The notes under the pieces: generated by a model | What the model saw: the letters and a program-made list of their open reading frames with translations, nothing else | What the model was told of the DNA's origin: nothing | Database searches by the model: none | Program-made: the position numbers and the translations under genes | In this document: in pieces, positions 52,499-61,622 of the stretch | Layout: every line of letters starts with the position of its first letter | How positions within the stretch are numbered: the first letter of the stretch is position 1 | NCBI RefSeq assembly: GCF_040273735.1 | Contig: NZ_JBELZM010000011.1 | Span: 77,037-141,036 of the forward strand | From: Solibacillus sp040273735 | GTDB taxonomy: Bacteria > Bacillota > Bacilli > Bacillales_A > Planococcaceae | Direction of reading: 5' to 3' | Length of the DNA stretch: 64,000 bases

Positions 52499-53995
52499 GT
52501 GAAATTTATATCAGATGTAAAACTGCTGTTGAAAATAACACAAGAGTATGTAAATGCACAGTTTACCATTGCTTTTTCTGCGATTTTTTCATTGCTGTTT
52601 TTACTTTATAGTTTTAATTTTTCAGAAGGTGTATGGCGGCCATATGTACTTGTATTTTTTGCAATTTATATTGGAACAACGATATACGTGTGGCTCGCAT
52701 CACTGCTTATTAAGAAGGATTTAGCGAAGTACCGGGAACTGACAAAGCGTACACGCCTTCTCGGTATCCCGTTGATATTCACGATTTTTGTCGGGAATGT
52801 ATTTGCTGCAGGATTCGGTTTTATGCTCGCTTCTAAAAATAAAACGGCAGAGTATACTTTTGCTGTTTATGCTTTTATGACGCAAATATTCATTATCCTG
52901 ATTTCGGGATTTAATTTGTTCAAACCTTATGTAGTGGATACATTTGTTCTTGCAATCGGCGGGTTTATCCTACTAGCATTGCTGTATTTAACTGCAGCTG
53001 TGTTAATAGCGAAGTTTGTCACAGTTGAAACAGCGCCTAAATGGATGCTGCCGCTAGGAATAGTGCTGCTTATCCCAACAGTGACAGGTAATTTCTTCTC
53101 GTTGTTACTAGGTATTACGCTAATTCGTAAAGCGCGAAATGCAGATCCGTCCGCCGTAGAAAAATGGCAAAAAACATGGAATAAAATCCTGCGTAATACG
53201 ATGGCGGTATTTGGCTTGTTTTTCATCGTTTTCATGTTCAGTTTATCGGTTGTCAGCTCATGGACATTCGATTATGATTTTGCGGTTGAAAACAATTATG
53301 CAGTATTGCTGCAAACACCGACACTTGAATATCCGTTAGGAACCGATAATTTCGGACGGGATTTATTTTCCCGCATTGTGTTCGGTGCGCAAATTTCATT
53401 AATAGTTGGTTTTTGTGCAACGGTCATTCCGGCAATAATCGGCGGGGCGCTCGGTGCGATTTCTGGCTATTACGGAAAAAACACCGACAATATTATTATG
53501 CGTGCATTGGATATTTTATATGCGATTCCAGGAATTCTGCTGGCAATTGCGATTATTGCCGCATTTGGCGCAAATACGACAAATTTGATCATCGCATTAA
53601 GTGTCGGCGCTATTCCGACCTATGCTAGAACAATGCGGGCAAATGTACTGCAGATTTCAAACTATGAATTTGTTGAATCCGCCCGCGCATTAGGGGCAAA
53701 TGACCGCTCGATTATTTTCAGGCATATCGTTCCAAATGCGTTGGCACCTATGATTGTCAAAGCAACATTAACAATCGGAGGAGCCGTTATTTCAACAAGT
53801 AGTTTAAGCTTCCTCGGATTAGGTATTGAACCGCATATACCGGAGTGGGGCAATATTTTAAAAGTTGGGAGTACGTATTTAGAGTCACATTCATATTTAG
53901 CGATTTTCCCGGGGTTATGTATTATGCTGCTCGTTTTATCGTTTAACTTTTTCGGTGATGGACTGCGTGACGCATTGGACCCAAAATCTAATTAA
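52499..53995 (+). CDS. ABC importer permease, DppC/OppC type, with long N-terminal extension
   Basis: A 498-residue protein starting at GTG 52499 behind AGGAGAGGG. The canonical DppC part begins near residue 220 (NKILRNTMAVFGLFFIVFMF), with PLGTDNFGRDLFSRIVFGAQISL, the EAA loop SNYEFVESARALGANDRSIIFRHIVPN and the C-terminal FLGLGIEPHIPEWG. The ~220 residues in front are very hydrophobic, about six extra membrane segments, not found in ordinary DppC (~300 residues). The lipoprotein gene follows 19 nt later. Confidence 0.9.
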   Translation: MKFISDVKLLLKITQEYVNAQFTIAFSAIFSLLFLLYSFNFSEGVWRPYVLVFFAIYIGTTIYVWLASLLIKKDLAKYRELTKRTRLLGIPLIFTIFVGNVFAAGFGFMLASKNKTAEYTFAVYAFMTQIFIILISGFNLFKPYVVDTFVLAIGGFILLALLYLTAAVLIAKFVTVETAPKWMLPLGIVLLIPTVTGNFFSLLLGITLIRKARNADPSAVEKWQKTWNKILRNTMAVFGLFFIVFMFSLSVVSSWTFDYDFAVENNYAVLLQTPTLEYPLGTDNFGRDLFSRIVFGAQISLIVGFCATVIPAIIGGALGAISGYYGKNTDNIIMRALDILYAIPGILLAIAIIAAFGANTTNLIIALSVGAIPTYARTMRANVLQISNYEFVESARALGANDRSIIFRHIVPNALAPMIVKATLTIGGAVISTSSLSFLGLGIEPHIPEWGNILKVGSTYLESHSYLAIFPGLCIMLLVLSFNFFGDGLRDALDPKSN

Positions 53996-54014
53996 CTTTA
54001 TGGAGGAATTTTTC

Positions 54015-55829
54015 ATGAATAAAAAATTATTTACGTTAGCATCAACAGCAACAGTGGCAGCAGTAGCATTAGCAGGCTGTGTCGAAACAAAATCGGATGT
54101 AAAAGAAAATGATTCAGCAACTACTGAAACGGCTGGGGCAAAGCCAGCCATCGAATTACTTGGTATGGCTTCTTCAGAGCAGGACATGAATATTGTGCGT
54201 GACCAATTAGTGAAGAACGGTTTCGATGTGAAACTGAATATCCAGCCGGATTACGGTTCATTTACAGCACAGCAGGATGCTGGCAACTTTGACATTGCCA
54301 TTTCAAGCTGGACGACTGTAACTGGTAACCCAGACTATGCAGTACGCGGTTTATTCAAAACTGGTGGGGACTACAGCCGTACTTCAGATGAAACAGTCGA
54401 TAAATTAATCGATGAAGCGGGTACATTAACAGGTGATGAAGCAAAGGAAAAATATAAAGAGCTGGAACAAGCTTTAGTATTCGACAATGCCTATATTGCA
54501 CCATTGTATATTTCTCAAAAATTCCAAGGTATTTATAAAGCGGAAGTTAATCCGGATACAGTACGTCTGCCAAAATCACGTGCTCAAGCATGGGAAACAA
54601 TTTCTTTCACTGATGAAGGGAAAAATGCATCAGAAACATTGGTACTTCACCAAGCGTTGGCATCACTGACTTCTCTTGACCCGGTTAAGGCAAACGATGG
54701 CTCGATCAATACATTGAATACAAATATGTATGTACGTTTAGTGAATTTATCTGATACAGATGAAGTCGTATCAGATGGCTCACTTTCTTATGACCATGCC
54801 ATTGCTGAAAACAATGAAGAATATTATTTCGTACTGCGCGATGATATTAACTTTGCAAAAGTGGAAGGCGAAAAAGCAGTTGATACAGGTGATTTAGTAT
54901 CAGCAGAAGATGTTGTATTCTCTTTAAACCGTGCAAAAGACGAAACATCGGTACCAGATCACCGCACATATTCAATCCATGAAAATATTGATACAGTTGA
55001 AATCGTATCGGATATTACATCATTGGAATCAGTGAAAACAGCAGATGGCAAGTCTGTTTTAGAAGAATTATCAGATGAGCTGCCTGCAGCGATTTCTGAA
55101 GTTGTGACAGATGAAAAAGATGTAGACAATGCAGCAGGGAAATATCAAGTGGTTAAATTGACAACGCCAAATCCTTTCCCGCAAGTATTAAACTACTTAG
55201 CGCACCAATCTGGCGGTATTGTTTCTGAAGCTGCGGTAACTGCAGTGAATACATTTGATGTAGCAAGCTATGATCCTAACTCGGATATCGCTTACGGTGA
55301 CCAATCGACTGTTACAGAAGGCGCAAGCTATGCAAATCATTTAGCAGCATCAGGTCCATACATTTTAGTGAAGAAAAATGACTATGAAGCAACATTCGTG
55401 AAAAACCCAGCATACCAGGCCGGAACTGAAAACGAGCCGAAAATTGAAAACATCAGCGTTCGTTTCATCCAGGATAATGACAGTGCACTATCAGCATTGC
55501 GTAATGGTGAAATTCACGTATTACAATCAGTTCCTGAGACGAAAACAGATGTAGTTGAAGGCGATGAAAACTTACAATTAAAAACAGCTGACAGTAACGC
55601 CGTTTCTTACTTATTGTTCAATACAAGCGGTCGTGAAACTGCGAAATCTGCAGACTTACGTAAAGCAGTCCTTCACTCAATCAATCAAGAAGAGTTCATC
55701 AGCTATTACCAAGGTAAGAAAAAGCCGGCTGTATCAACAGTTTCACCTTTAATTGACACAGGTTTAAAACTGGAAGCAGACAGCGCAAAAGTAAAAGAGT
55801 TCTTAAAAGCATACAACGAATCAAAATAA
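54015..55829 (+). CDS. ABC importer substrate-binding lipoprotein, apparently circularly permuted SBP_bac_5
   Basis: A 604-residue lipoprotein (lipobox LAGC, Cys 22). In ordinary family-5 binding proteins the order is LDP start region, LR..(V/I)xF then A-DV-FS, SGPY, then LRKAV..(I/V)N, then the C-lobe. Here the C-lobe comes first (residues ~45-200: VRDQLVKNGFDVKLNIQPDY, NFDIAISSW, GNPDY, LEQALVFDNAYIAPLY). Then TSLDP (219-223), the LRDDINF/SAEDVVFSLNR and ASGPY blocks follow, and the chain ends with LRKAVLHSINQEEFISYY and AKVKEFLKAY. The function is uptake of peptides or similar solutes; substrate unknown. ATG 54015 follows GGAGG. Confidence 0.9.
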   Translation: MNKKLFTLASTATVAAVALAGCVETKSDVKENDSATTETAGAKPAIELLGMASSEQDMNIVRDQLVKNGFDVKLNIQPDYGSFTAQQDAGNFDIAISSWTTVTGNPDYAVRGLFKTGGDYSRTSDETVDKLIDEAGTLTGDEAKEKYKELEQALVFDNAYIAPLYISQKFQGIYKAEVNPDTVRLPKSRAQAWETISFTDEGKNASETLVLHQALASLTSLDPVKANDGSINTLNTNMYVRLVNLSDTDEVVSDGSLSYDHAIAENNEEYYFVLRDDINFAKVEGEKAVDTGDLVSAEDVVFSLNRAKDETSVPDHRTYSIHENIDTVEIVSDITSLESVKTADGKSVLEELSDELPAAISEVVTDEKDVDNAAGKYQVVKLTTPNPFPQVLNYLAHQSGGIVSEAAVTAVNTFDVASYDPNSDIAYGDQSTVTEGASYANHLAASGPYILVKKNDYEATFVKNPAYQAGTENEPKIENISVRFIQDNDSALSALRNGEIHVLQSVPETKTDVVEGDENLQLKTADSNAVSYLLFNTSGRETAKSADLRKAVLHSINQEEFISYYQGKKKPAVSTVSPLIDTGLKLEADSAKVKEFLKAYNESK

Positions 55830-55836
55830 CAATAAA

Positions 55837-55868
55837 AACCGAAGCAACTTTTAAAGTTGCTTCGGTTT
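55837..55868. terminator. Perfect inverted-repeat terminator
   Basis: AAACCGAAGCAACTTT and AAAGTTGCTTCGGTTT are adjacent perfect complements. It lies between the convergent lipoprotein and EAL-protein genes, with the better T tract on the minus strand. Confidence 0.88.
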
Positions 55869-55895
55869 AATTGTTTAAATATAGTGAATAATTGA

Positions 55896-58403
55896 TTAGG
55901 AAACTTGCGGTGTTAAATAACCGACTTTCAGGATGTCTTCAAACTCTGCTTTCTTAACGGGTTTGGAAAATAGATACCCTTGAATTACATCACAGTCATT
56001 TTTCTTAAGAAATTTTAGCTGTTCAAACTCTTCCACACCTTCAGCGACCACATTCATCTCCAACGATTTCGCTAAATGCAATGTAGCACAAATAATGCCG
56101 TTATCTACTTTGTCTTCGTTATTTATATTATCTATAAATATTTTATCGATTTTAATTTTATTCGGTTTAAACTTTCGAATCGAAGCTAAAGATGCATAGC
56201 CGGTGCCAAAATCGTCAACCGCGATCCGAATTCCGAGATCTTTTAAGCTTTGAATCGTTGAATACACACTCGATTCTATATTCAGCAATGTATCTTCAGT
56301 AATTTCGAATTCCAAATAGAACGGATCAATCCCGAAATGTTCCAATTGTGTTTTCACATGTTGAAACAATCCTTTTTTCATAAATCGAATAGGTGGGATA
56401 TTAATTGCTATCGGAATGATTGGCAGTCCTTTTTCTTTCCATTCTTTAAGAAGCTGGCACACCTTTTCAATGACCCAATCAGTAATTCCGTTAATCATAT
56501 GGTTTTCTTCCGCCAGCGGAATAAATTCTCCAGGGGAGACTAATCCCCATTCTTTATGGTTCCAGCGAATTAACGCTTCGGCTCCGCAAAGAGAACCATT
56601 GCCTGTTTCCACTTGCGGCTGGAAATGTAACTCAAATTCTTCATTCGAAATAGCCTTTCGCATATCGCGATCCAAAGCATACTTTTTATAAGATGATACA
56701 TCATCTTCATCAGTTGAAAGCTGATAAGTACTTTTCCCTTCCTTTTTCGCTTTATAAAGTGCTGTGTGAGCATTTTTCAAAAGGGTCAATTTTTCCCTGC
56801 CTTCTTCGGGATAGAAGGTAATGCCGATACTGGTCGAGATATTTAACTCGTAATCCTGAATAGTGAACGGTTCTCTGATTTTTTTGATAATTTTTTTGGC
56901 ATATTGAAGCACTTCTTTTCTATTTTCATAATTTTTTATAATCATAATAAAATCATTGCTGCTCAAACGTGCAAGATAACTGTCTTTAGGCATTATTTTT
57001 TGAAGACGATCTGCAACGAATTTTAATGCTTCATCCCCAATAAAATAGCCGAGTGAATCATTGATTATATTAAAGCGATCCAGGTCGAAATAAAGAATGG
57101 CATAGGGTTCATCACTTTCGCACATGAGATCCAATTTTTTAAATAGACTTTGCTGATTTGGCAGACCTGTAAGATTATCGTAGTTGGATAAGTAATTTAT
57201 TTTATGTTCTTTTTCTATTTCATAAGTAATATCCGTAACTAAACCGAATATATTCGTTATCTGGCCATGATCATCAAGACGGGGAACAACTTCCTCAAGC
57301 AGCCACTTTGTATTACCGTTTCCGGAACTAATTCTATAAATCCACTGAAAGCCTTGCCCGTTCATCATTTTCTTTTTACCGTTTTCCAACTCGGGGAGAT
57401 GGATGGGTTGGATCATGTTATACCACGCTTTAGAATCTGCATAAAGGCATGAGAGGGGAATCTCCAATATTTCTTCCAATCCTTTCGAAGCGAAAAGGAA
57501 TTTACCACCTATTTTTTCACGCATCCAAATTCCAGATGTCAGATTATCGAAAATCGATTTATAGTCCTCATTTTGCTCAATAAGCAGCTTTTTCAGCAAT
57601 ATTTGATAGGTTTCATCCTTAATTATTCCGAAGATTTTAGCTGGTTTTCCTTCTTCAAAAAATACTTCTGCATGTACTTTGAAATGTTTTAGTTCTTTTG
57701 TTTTTCTATGATAAACCCGAATTTTATGTGTATAATTTTCGCCATCACTAATGGATTTTTTTAAATATTGTAAAGATATATTCAAATCTTCAGGATGTAT
57801 TAGCTTGAACGGTTCATCAATACTTATATATTTTTGATAATCAAGTCCGAACATATTATAAAAATTTTTGGAACAGAAAAGTTTATCTTCAGTAAAATGA
57901 TATTCCCAGCTTCCGATTTCAGCAATTTGCTGAGCATAGTTCAGATGGTTTTCCCATTGCATCAGTTCTTTTTTCATCATAGTTTTATCTGTATTATCGG
58001 TAATGATTAAATAAACACCCACAATATTTTCTTCAATGACTATCGGAATGAAAGTAAGCTCGAGAAACAGTTTTTTATTAAGGTTATTTTTTATTTCAAT
58101 ACTACATTTTTCAGTATGGCCTTGTAATGTTTTATTAAATGTAGTTTCGAGTAAATCTAAGTTTTCACCATACACAAACTGTTGGAAATCCTCGTCATTT
58201 ACTATTGGCTTACCAAGTAAGTCATGGAGTTTATTATTGTTTAATGAAAGTATTTTACCGAATTTAGATAATACAATAACAATATTAGGATGATTATTCG
58301 TAAGAGATGTGAAATAATTGAAAAAGTCTTTATTCACTTCTTGATTGAGATTTTGTTCTGAGAATAATTGATTTAATTTGTGATAGTTCATATCATTTTC
58401 CAT
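55896..58403 (-). CDS. PAS-PAS-PAS-GGDEF(degenerate)-EAL signalling protein
   Basis: An 835-residue cytoplasmic protein. Three PAS-like domains (roughly residues 25-140, 150-265, 285-400) precede a GGDEF domain (410-565) and an EAL domain (580-830). The GGDEF active site reads SSNDF, so cyclase activity is probably lost. The EAL domain keeps EALIRW, the DDFGTGYASL loop, KIDKIFI and AEGVEEFEQ, so it should hydrolyse cyclic di-GMP. No membrane segment. Start: ATG 58403 lies 8 nt after GGTGG; ATG 58418 is possible but crowds its site. Confidence 0.9.
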   Translation of the reverse strand: MENDMNYHKLNQLFSEQNLNQEVNKDFFNYFTSLTNNHPNIVIVLSKFGKILSLNNNKLHDLLGKPIVNDEDFQQFVYGENLDLLETTFNKTLQGHTEKCSIEIKNNLNKKLFLELTFIPIVIEENIVGVYLIITDNTDKTMMKKELMQWENHLNYAQQIAEIGSWEYHFTEDKLFCSKNFYNMFGLDYQKYISIDEPFKLIHPEDLNISLQYLKKSISDGENYTHKIRVYHRKTKELKHFKVHAEVFFEEGKPAKIFGIIKDETYQILLKKLLIEQNEDYKSIFDNLTSGIWMREKIGGKFLFASKGLEEILEIPLSCLYADSKAWYNMIQPIHLPELENGKKKMMNGQGFQWIYRISSGNGNTKWLLEEVVPRLDDHGQITNIFGLVTDITYEIEKEHKINYLSNYDNLTGLPNQQSLFKKLDLMCESDEPYAILYFDLDRFNIINDSLGYFIGDEALKFVADRLQKIMPKDSYLARLSSNDFIMIIKNYENRKEVLQYAKKIIKKIREPFTIQDYELNISTSIGITFYPEEGREKLTLLKNAHTALYKAKKEGKSTYQLSTDEDDVSSYKKYALDRDMRKAISNEEFELHFQPQVETGNGSLCGAEALIRWNHKEWGLVSPGEFIPLAEENHMINGITDWVIEKVCQLLKEWKEKGLPIIPIAINIPPIRFMKKGLFQHVKTQLEHFGIDPFYLEFEITEDTLLNIESSVYSTIQSLKDLGIRIAVDDFGTGYASLASIRKFKPNKIKIDKIFIDNINNEDKVDNGIICATLHLAKSLEMNVVAEGVEEFEQLKFLKKNDCDVIQGYLFSKPVKKAEFEDILKVGYLTPQVS

Positions 58404-58448
58404 TAATTTTTCCACCATCCCTCTATAAAATCCATGCCTGTGTCCAAA

Positions 58449-58744
58449 ATGAAACGTTATACGAACACGAAAATAACTGTTTCAGATACTATTACACTTT
58501 CAATCCCGAAAGATACAGTGCGAAAAACAAATAAAATGATGTTTTGACAATGACAATTGAAGAAATGGATGAAGAATCCATACTGTTTACGGCAAATATG
58601 TATGATGAAAGCTTTGAATTTTCTTCCTATATTGATATAGAAGTAAATGGCCTGCCTTCATCAGCAACAATTGCCCGATTGCATGACGGTGGGAAGTTTA
58701 TAGCGCGGGTAGGACATAACCCAAAAAGCCGTTTTCTCTGGTAG
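58449..58744 (+). pseudogene. Small gene apparently split by a frameshift
   Basis: Frame 1 (58449-58547) reads MKRYTNTKITVSDTITLSIP and 12 more residues before TGA. Frame 2 takes over 3 nt later (ATG 58550) with TMTIEEMDEESILFTANMYD and continues to 58744. Neither start has a ribosome site, and the two parts read like one ~97-residue protein. A terminator covers its end. It may be a decayed gene or a sequencing shift. No family recognised. Confidence 0.4.
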
Positions 58745-58759
58745 ATAAACGGCTTTTTC
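58724..58759. terminator. Bidirectional terminator
   Basis: AAAAAGCCGTTT (58724-58735) pairs with AAACGGCTTTTT (58747-58758). Confidence 0.88.
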
Positions 58760-58814
58760 CTGGGCGGAAAAATTGGTACATATAAAATTTCTACATCAGT
58801 CTCAACGCTTTTTA

Positions 58815-59291
58815 TTATTGCTGTGCTACACGACGGTATTCTTTTACTGTACCATCTGAAAATTTAATCTCTACTTCCACTTCCAAAAAGCTGTCGGGTT
58901 GTTCGAATTTTTGCAGTACTTCATCAATTACTGCATCATCTGCTGTATTAGCATCGAATGTAAAGCTTTCGAAAATTGGAACCAATTTGTTCGTTGCTTC
59001 ATTACCTTCTAATTTTGTTTTGTTAACTTCATCTTCAATTTGTGCTTCTGCTCGAGATGCTTCATTTTCATAACTCACTTCATAACTTTTATCATCCGCA
59101 TATTGGATATCCAGGTCAAAGTGAGTAAAGTTAAATGGGGCATCAGAAGTTTCGGTTACTGTACTTGTCTGATTCATTGTATTTTGTTCTGTCGGGGCAT
59201 TATCAGGCAAATTCGTTGCTTCTTCGCTGTCACCACAGCCTACTAACAATGCAGTTGTACTTAATGCACAAATTAATGCAAATTTTTTCAT
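58815..59291 (-). CDS. YusW-like lipoprotein
   Basis: A 158-residue lipoprotein: signal peptide with lipobox LVGC, a Thr/Asn-rich linker, then NFTHFDLDIQYADDKSYEVSYENEASRAEAQIEDE and a C-terminal VEVEIKFSDGTVKEYRR, the YusW-like domain. It is surface attached; function unknown. Single-gene unit. Confidence 0.8.
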   Translation of the reverse strand: MKKFALICALSTTALLVGCGDSEEATNLPDNAPTEQNTMNQTSTVTETSDAPFNFTHFDLDIQYADDKSYEVSYENEASRAEAQIEDEVNKTKLEGNEATNKLVPIFESFTFDANTADDAVIDEVLQKFEQPDSFLEVEVEIKFSDGTVKEYRRVAQQ

Positions 59292-59622
59292 TCATTAAAC
59301 CCACCTTTCTTGTAACTACTGTTAAAATACCCGATTACTTAAAAATTAATCAGCTTAATATTATTTTGAAAAATATAGTTATTTTTATTTATGTCATATT
59401 AACTACAGCGAATAATTAATACAGTACTTGAAAATTAAAATATTGACTTCAATAAATAAATCGGATGTCAAAATATTCTATATTTAAATAAATTTATGGT
59501 ACACTTATCACGTGAAATAGATTTTTATGGAAAATGATCTTAGGCTGAATTTCTCTATTGTCTCTCCAATTTATTTCATAAAACCAATTGGAAATGACTT
59601 TCTAATGCAGGAGGATGTTTGA
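59292..59622. other. Non-coding divergent region
   Basis: 331 nt, very AT-rich, between the divergent YusW and TraB/GumN genes. A TGGTACACT extended -10 element near 59506-59514 may start the TraB/GumN transcript. No gene, RNA motif or repeat array is visible. Confidence 0.5.
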
Positions 59623-60975
59623 ATGAAAAAGATGACTAAAACCGTTTTAGCTACAACATTGGGGACTACGTTGATGCTTACATCGATTATGCCTGCCGTT
59701 AAAGCGGAGCAAGTAACACCGGATATAAGCAACTGGGCAATCGGGACATTAAATGAAGGAGAGAAATTCGGAATTTTTCCGATTGAATGGTACTATGACG
59801 GCTTCCGTTCAGCTATTACAACGGAGCGCTTAGATTCATTAATTGAGCTAACTGAGCAAAAAATTGCAAGCTTGAATTTGGATAAAAACGAAAAATTTAA
59901 GCCGGTTGCTGTAAAAGGCGATGGTACACGCGGTGATATTATTAACCGTCTTTACAATATTGTCGGACAATACAAATTAGATACAGCAGAAGATGCCGTT
60001 ACATATATGCAGAAACATAAAGTATTACAAGGCTCGGAAAAAGGGTTGATGCTCGACAAAAAAGCTACAACACAACATGCGGTTATTTTCGCAGTCCGCC
60101 TGATCCAGAATACATTCGAGCAGGCGGACGCCGGCGCGAAAGGTGTTGCATGGGTAGTGGAAGATGAAGATACAAAAGTCTATTTGCTTGGCTCAATTCA
60201 TGTAGGAACACCGGATCTGTACCCGATGCATAAAAAACTAACGAAAGCTTTTGATGAGTCGGATGGCCTTTTCGTTGAAGCGAACTTATTGGATCCTACC
60301 GGGATGGATTACTATATTGAAAAAGCTATGTTTAATGATGGACGTACGATTAAAGATGTTGTAAATGAAGAAACGTATGCAAAACTTAAAAAAGTAGCAG
60401 CACAACTTGAACTGCCTATTGAAGAGCTGGAAATGCAGAAGCCATGGCTGCTTTCAAATAATTTCTCAACGATGATGATGGACGGGGCATTTGGTTTAAC
60501 AGCAGAAGAAATGGCTATGCATGGGATTGATATGCAATTTTTATTAAGTGCTTACTTGCAGCAAAAACCTATTTATGAGCTGGAAGGAATCAATGCACAA
60601 GTCGATATGTTTGAAGCTTTATCACCAGAAGCACAGGAAGAATCGTTAGTTGCCGCACTTGACGGTATTTTGGAGCCTTCTGAACAGTCCGAAGAAGATG
60701 TTCAGTTAATGGCAGACTGGTTCACGAATTGGGTTAAAGGTGATGTGGAAAAGTTTGCGGAAAGCTTAACCGAAATGGAAGGGGACACATCTGAGTTCAA
60801 TCAGATGCTGTTTGGTAAACGCGATGCAGAAATGGCCGCAAAGCTCGTCGATGTATTGGAAGAACAGAAAGGGACATTCTTTGTCGTTGTCGGAGCGGGT
60901 CACTTTTTAGTTGATAAAAATATTCGCTATCATTTAGAGCAAAGTGGCTATGAAGTAAAGCCGTTTTATCAATAA
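59623..60975 (+). CDS. Secreted TraB/GumN family protein
   Basis: A 450-residue protein with signal peptide (cleavage near AVKA-EQ). Residues ~30-160 form an extra helical region that weakly resembles S-layer-homology repeats. From ~165 the TraB/GumN domain follows: VAWVVEDEDTKVYLLGSIHVGTPDLYPMH, SDGLFVEANL, and a C-terminal VVGAGHFLVDKNIRYHLEQ. The conserved Gly-Ser-x-His and Gly-x-Gly-His motifs suggest a metal-dependent protease-like (Tiki/EreA-related) fold. Starts behind AGGAGG. Confidence 0.88.
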   Translation: MKKMTKTVLATTLGTTLMLTSIMPAVKAEQVTPDISNWAIGTLNEGEKFGIFPIEWYYDGFRSAITTERLDSLIELTEQKIASLNLDKNEKFKPVAVKGDGTRGDIINRLYNIVGQYKLDTAEDAVTYMQKHKVLQGSEKGLMLDKKATTQHAVIFAVRLIQNTFEQADAGAKGVAWVVEDEDTKVYLLGSIHVGTPDLYPMHKKLTKAFDESDGLFVEANLLDPTGMDYYIEKAMFNDGRTIKDVVNEETYAKLKKVAAQLELPIEELEMQKPWLLSNNFSTMMMDGAFGLTAEEMAMHGIDMQFLLSAYLQQKPIYELEGINAQVDMFEALSPEAQEESLVAALDGILEPSEQSEEDVQLMADWFTNWVKGDVEKFAESLTEMEGDTSEFNQMLFGKRDAEMAAKLVDVLEEQKGTFFVVVGAGHFLVDKNIRYHLEQSGYEVKPFYQ

Positions 60976-60978
60976 ATT

Positions 60979-61028
60979 AAAAGCGCATGGAACTGGTTAC
61001 GAAAGTAACTGAACCATGCGTTTTATTT
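60979..61028. terminator. Bidirectional terminator
   Basis: AAAAGCGCATGGAACTGGTTAC pairs imperfectly with GTAACTGAACCATGCGTTTT, between convergent genes. Confidence 0.85.
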
Positions 61029-61053
61029 TTGGAGTATTGCATAATAATGTAGA

Positions 61054-61392
61054 TTACGATTGCATTAAAGTAAGCAAAGGTCTGCCGGCGACCATGAAAA
61101 TGATATAGATTGAAAGGGCTCCTAAAATAGCATAACCTGGCTTCCACAAACCGGATAAATAAAAAACAAGTACAGTAAATAATACCATGCCGACAGCCCC
61201 GAAAATGGCGTTTTGCTGCACAATATGAAATGTTTCTTCCGTCATACTTTTCAATTGCAGCCTCATATTAAGCAACGTTAATATAGGAAGCAATGTAATA
61301 ATTCCGGATAAAAAATGCAAATTCGATTTGCTTAACCAAGAAGCCAGCAGCATCACTGTACCGCCAAGAATAAACTGAATTACATAAAACAT
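61054..61392 (-). CDS. Small four-segment membrane protein (GlpM/DUF3147-like)
   Basis: A 112-residue protein with four hydrophobic segments; the start FILGGTVMLLASWLSKSNLH then FLSGIITLLPILTLLNM resembles GlpM-like proteins, a loose call. GAGG precedes the start by 10 nt. Function unknown. Confidence 0.6.
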   Translation of the reverse strand: MFYVIQFILGGTVMLLASWLSKSNLHFLSGIITLLPILTLLNMRLQLKSMTEETFHIVQQNAIFGAVGMVLFTVLVFYLSGLWKPGYAILGALSIYIIFMVAGRPLLTLMQS

Positions 61393-61599
61393 CTTTCGCT
61401 TACCTCAATTCCATTAAAATACAATAACTATAAATCATCGAATTGAATCTATCAACCTCATTATCGGAAAAAAGAATTAATTAAGTAAAATGAGATTTAC
61501 TAGGTAGATTTTCTTTTTAGTTTTATAAGAAAAATTGCATTAATTCTCTCAAGTTGTAAAAATATGTTGAATTTTCTACTCATAATAGTGTACCCTTAT

Positions 61600-61614
61600 T
61601 GAAAATGATTATCA
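61600..61614. promoter_or_regulatory. Fur box upstream of the AraC-type regulator
   Basis: TGAAAATGATTATCA differs at one base from the 7-1-7 Fur site TGATAATnATTATCA. It implies iron repression of the regulator gene. Confidence 0.85.
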
Positions 61615-61622
61615 TTCCCGCA

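Noticed and set aside
49179..55829. Horizontally acquired island at the ABC importer
   Set aside because: No transposase, tRNA, direct repeats or obvious change in base use mark its edges.
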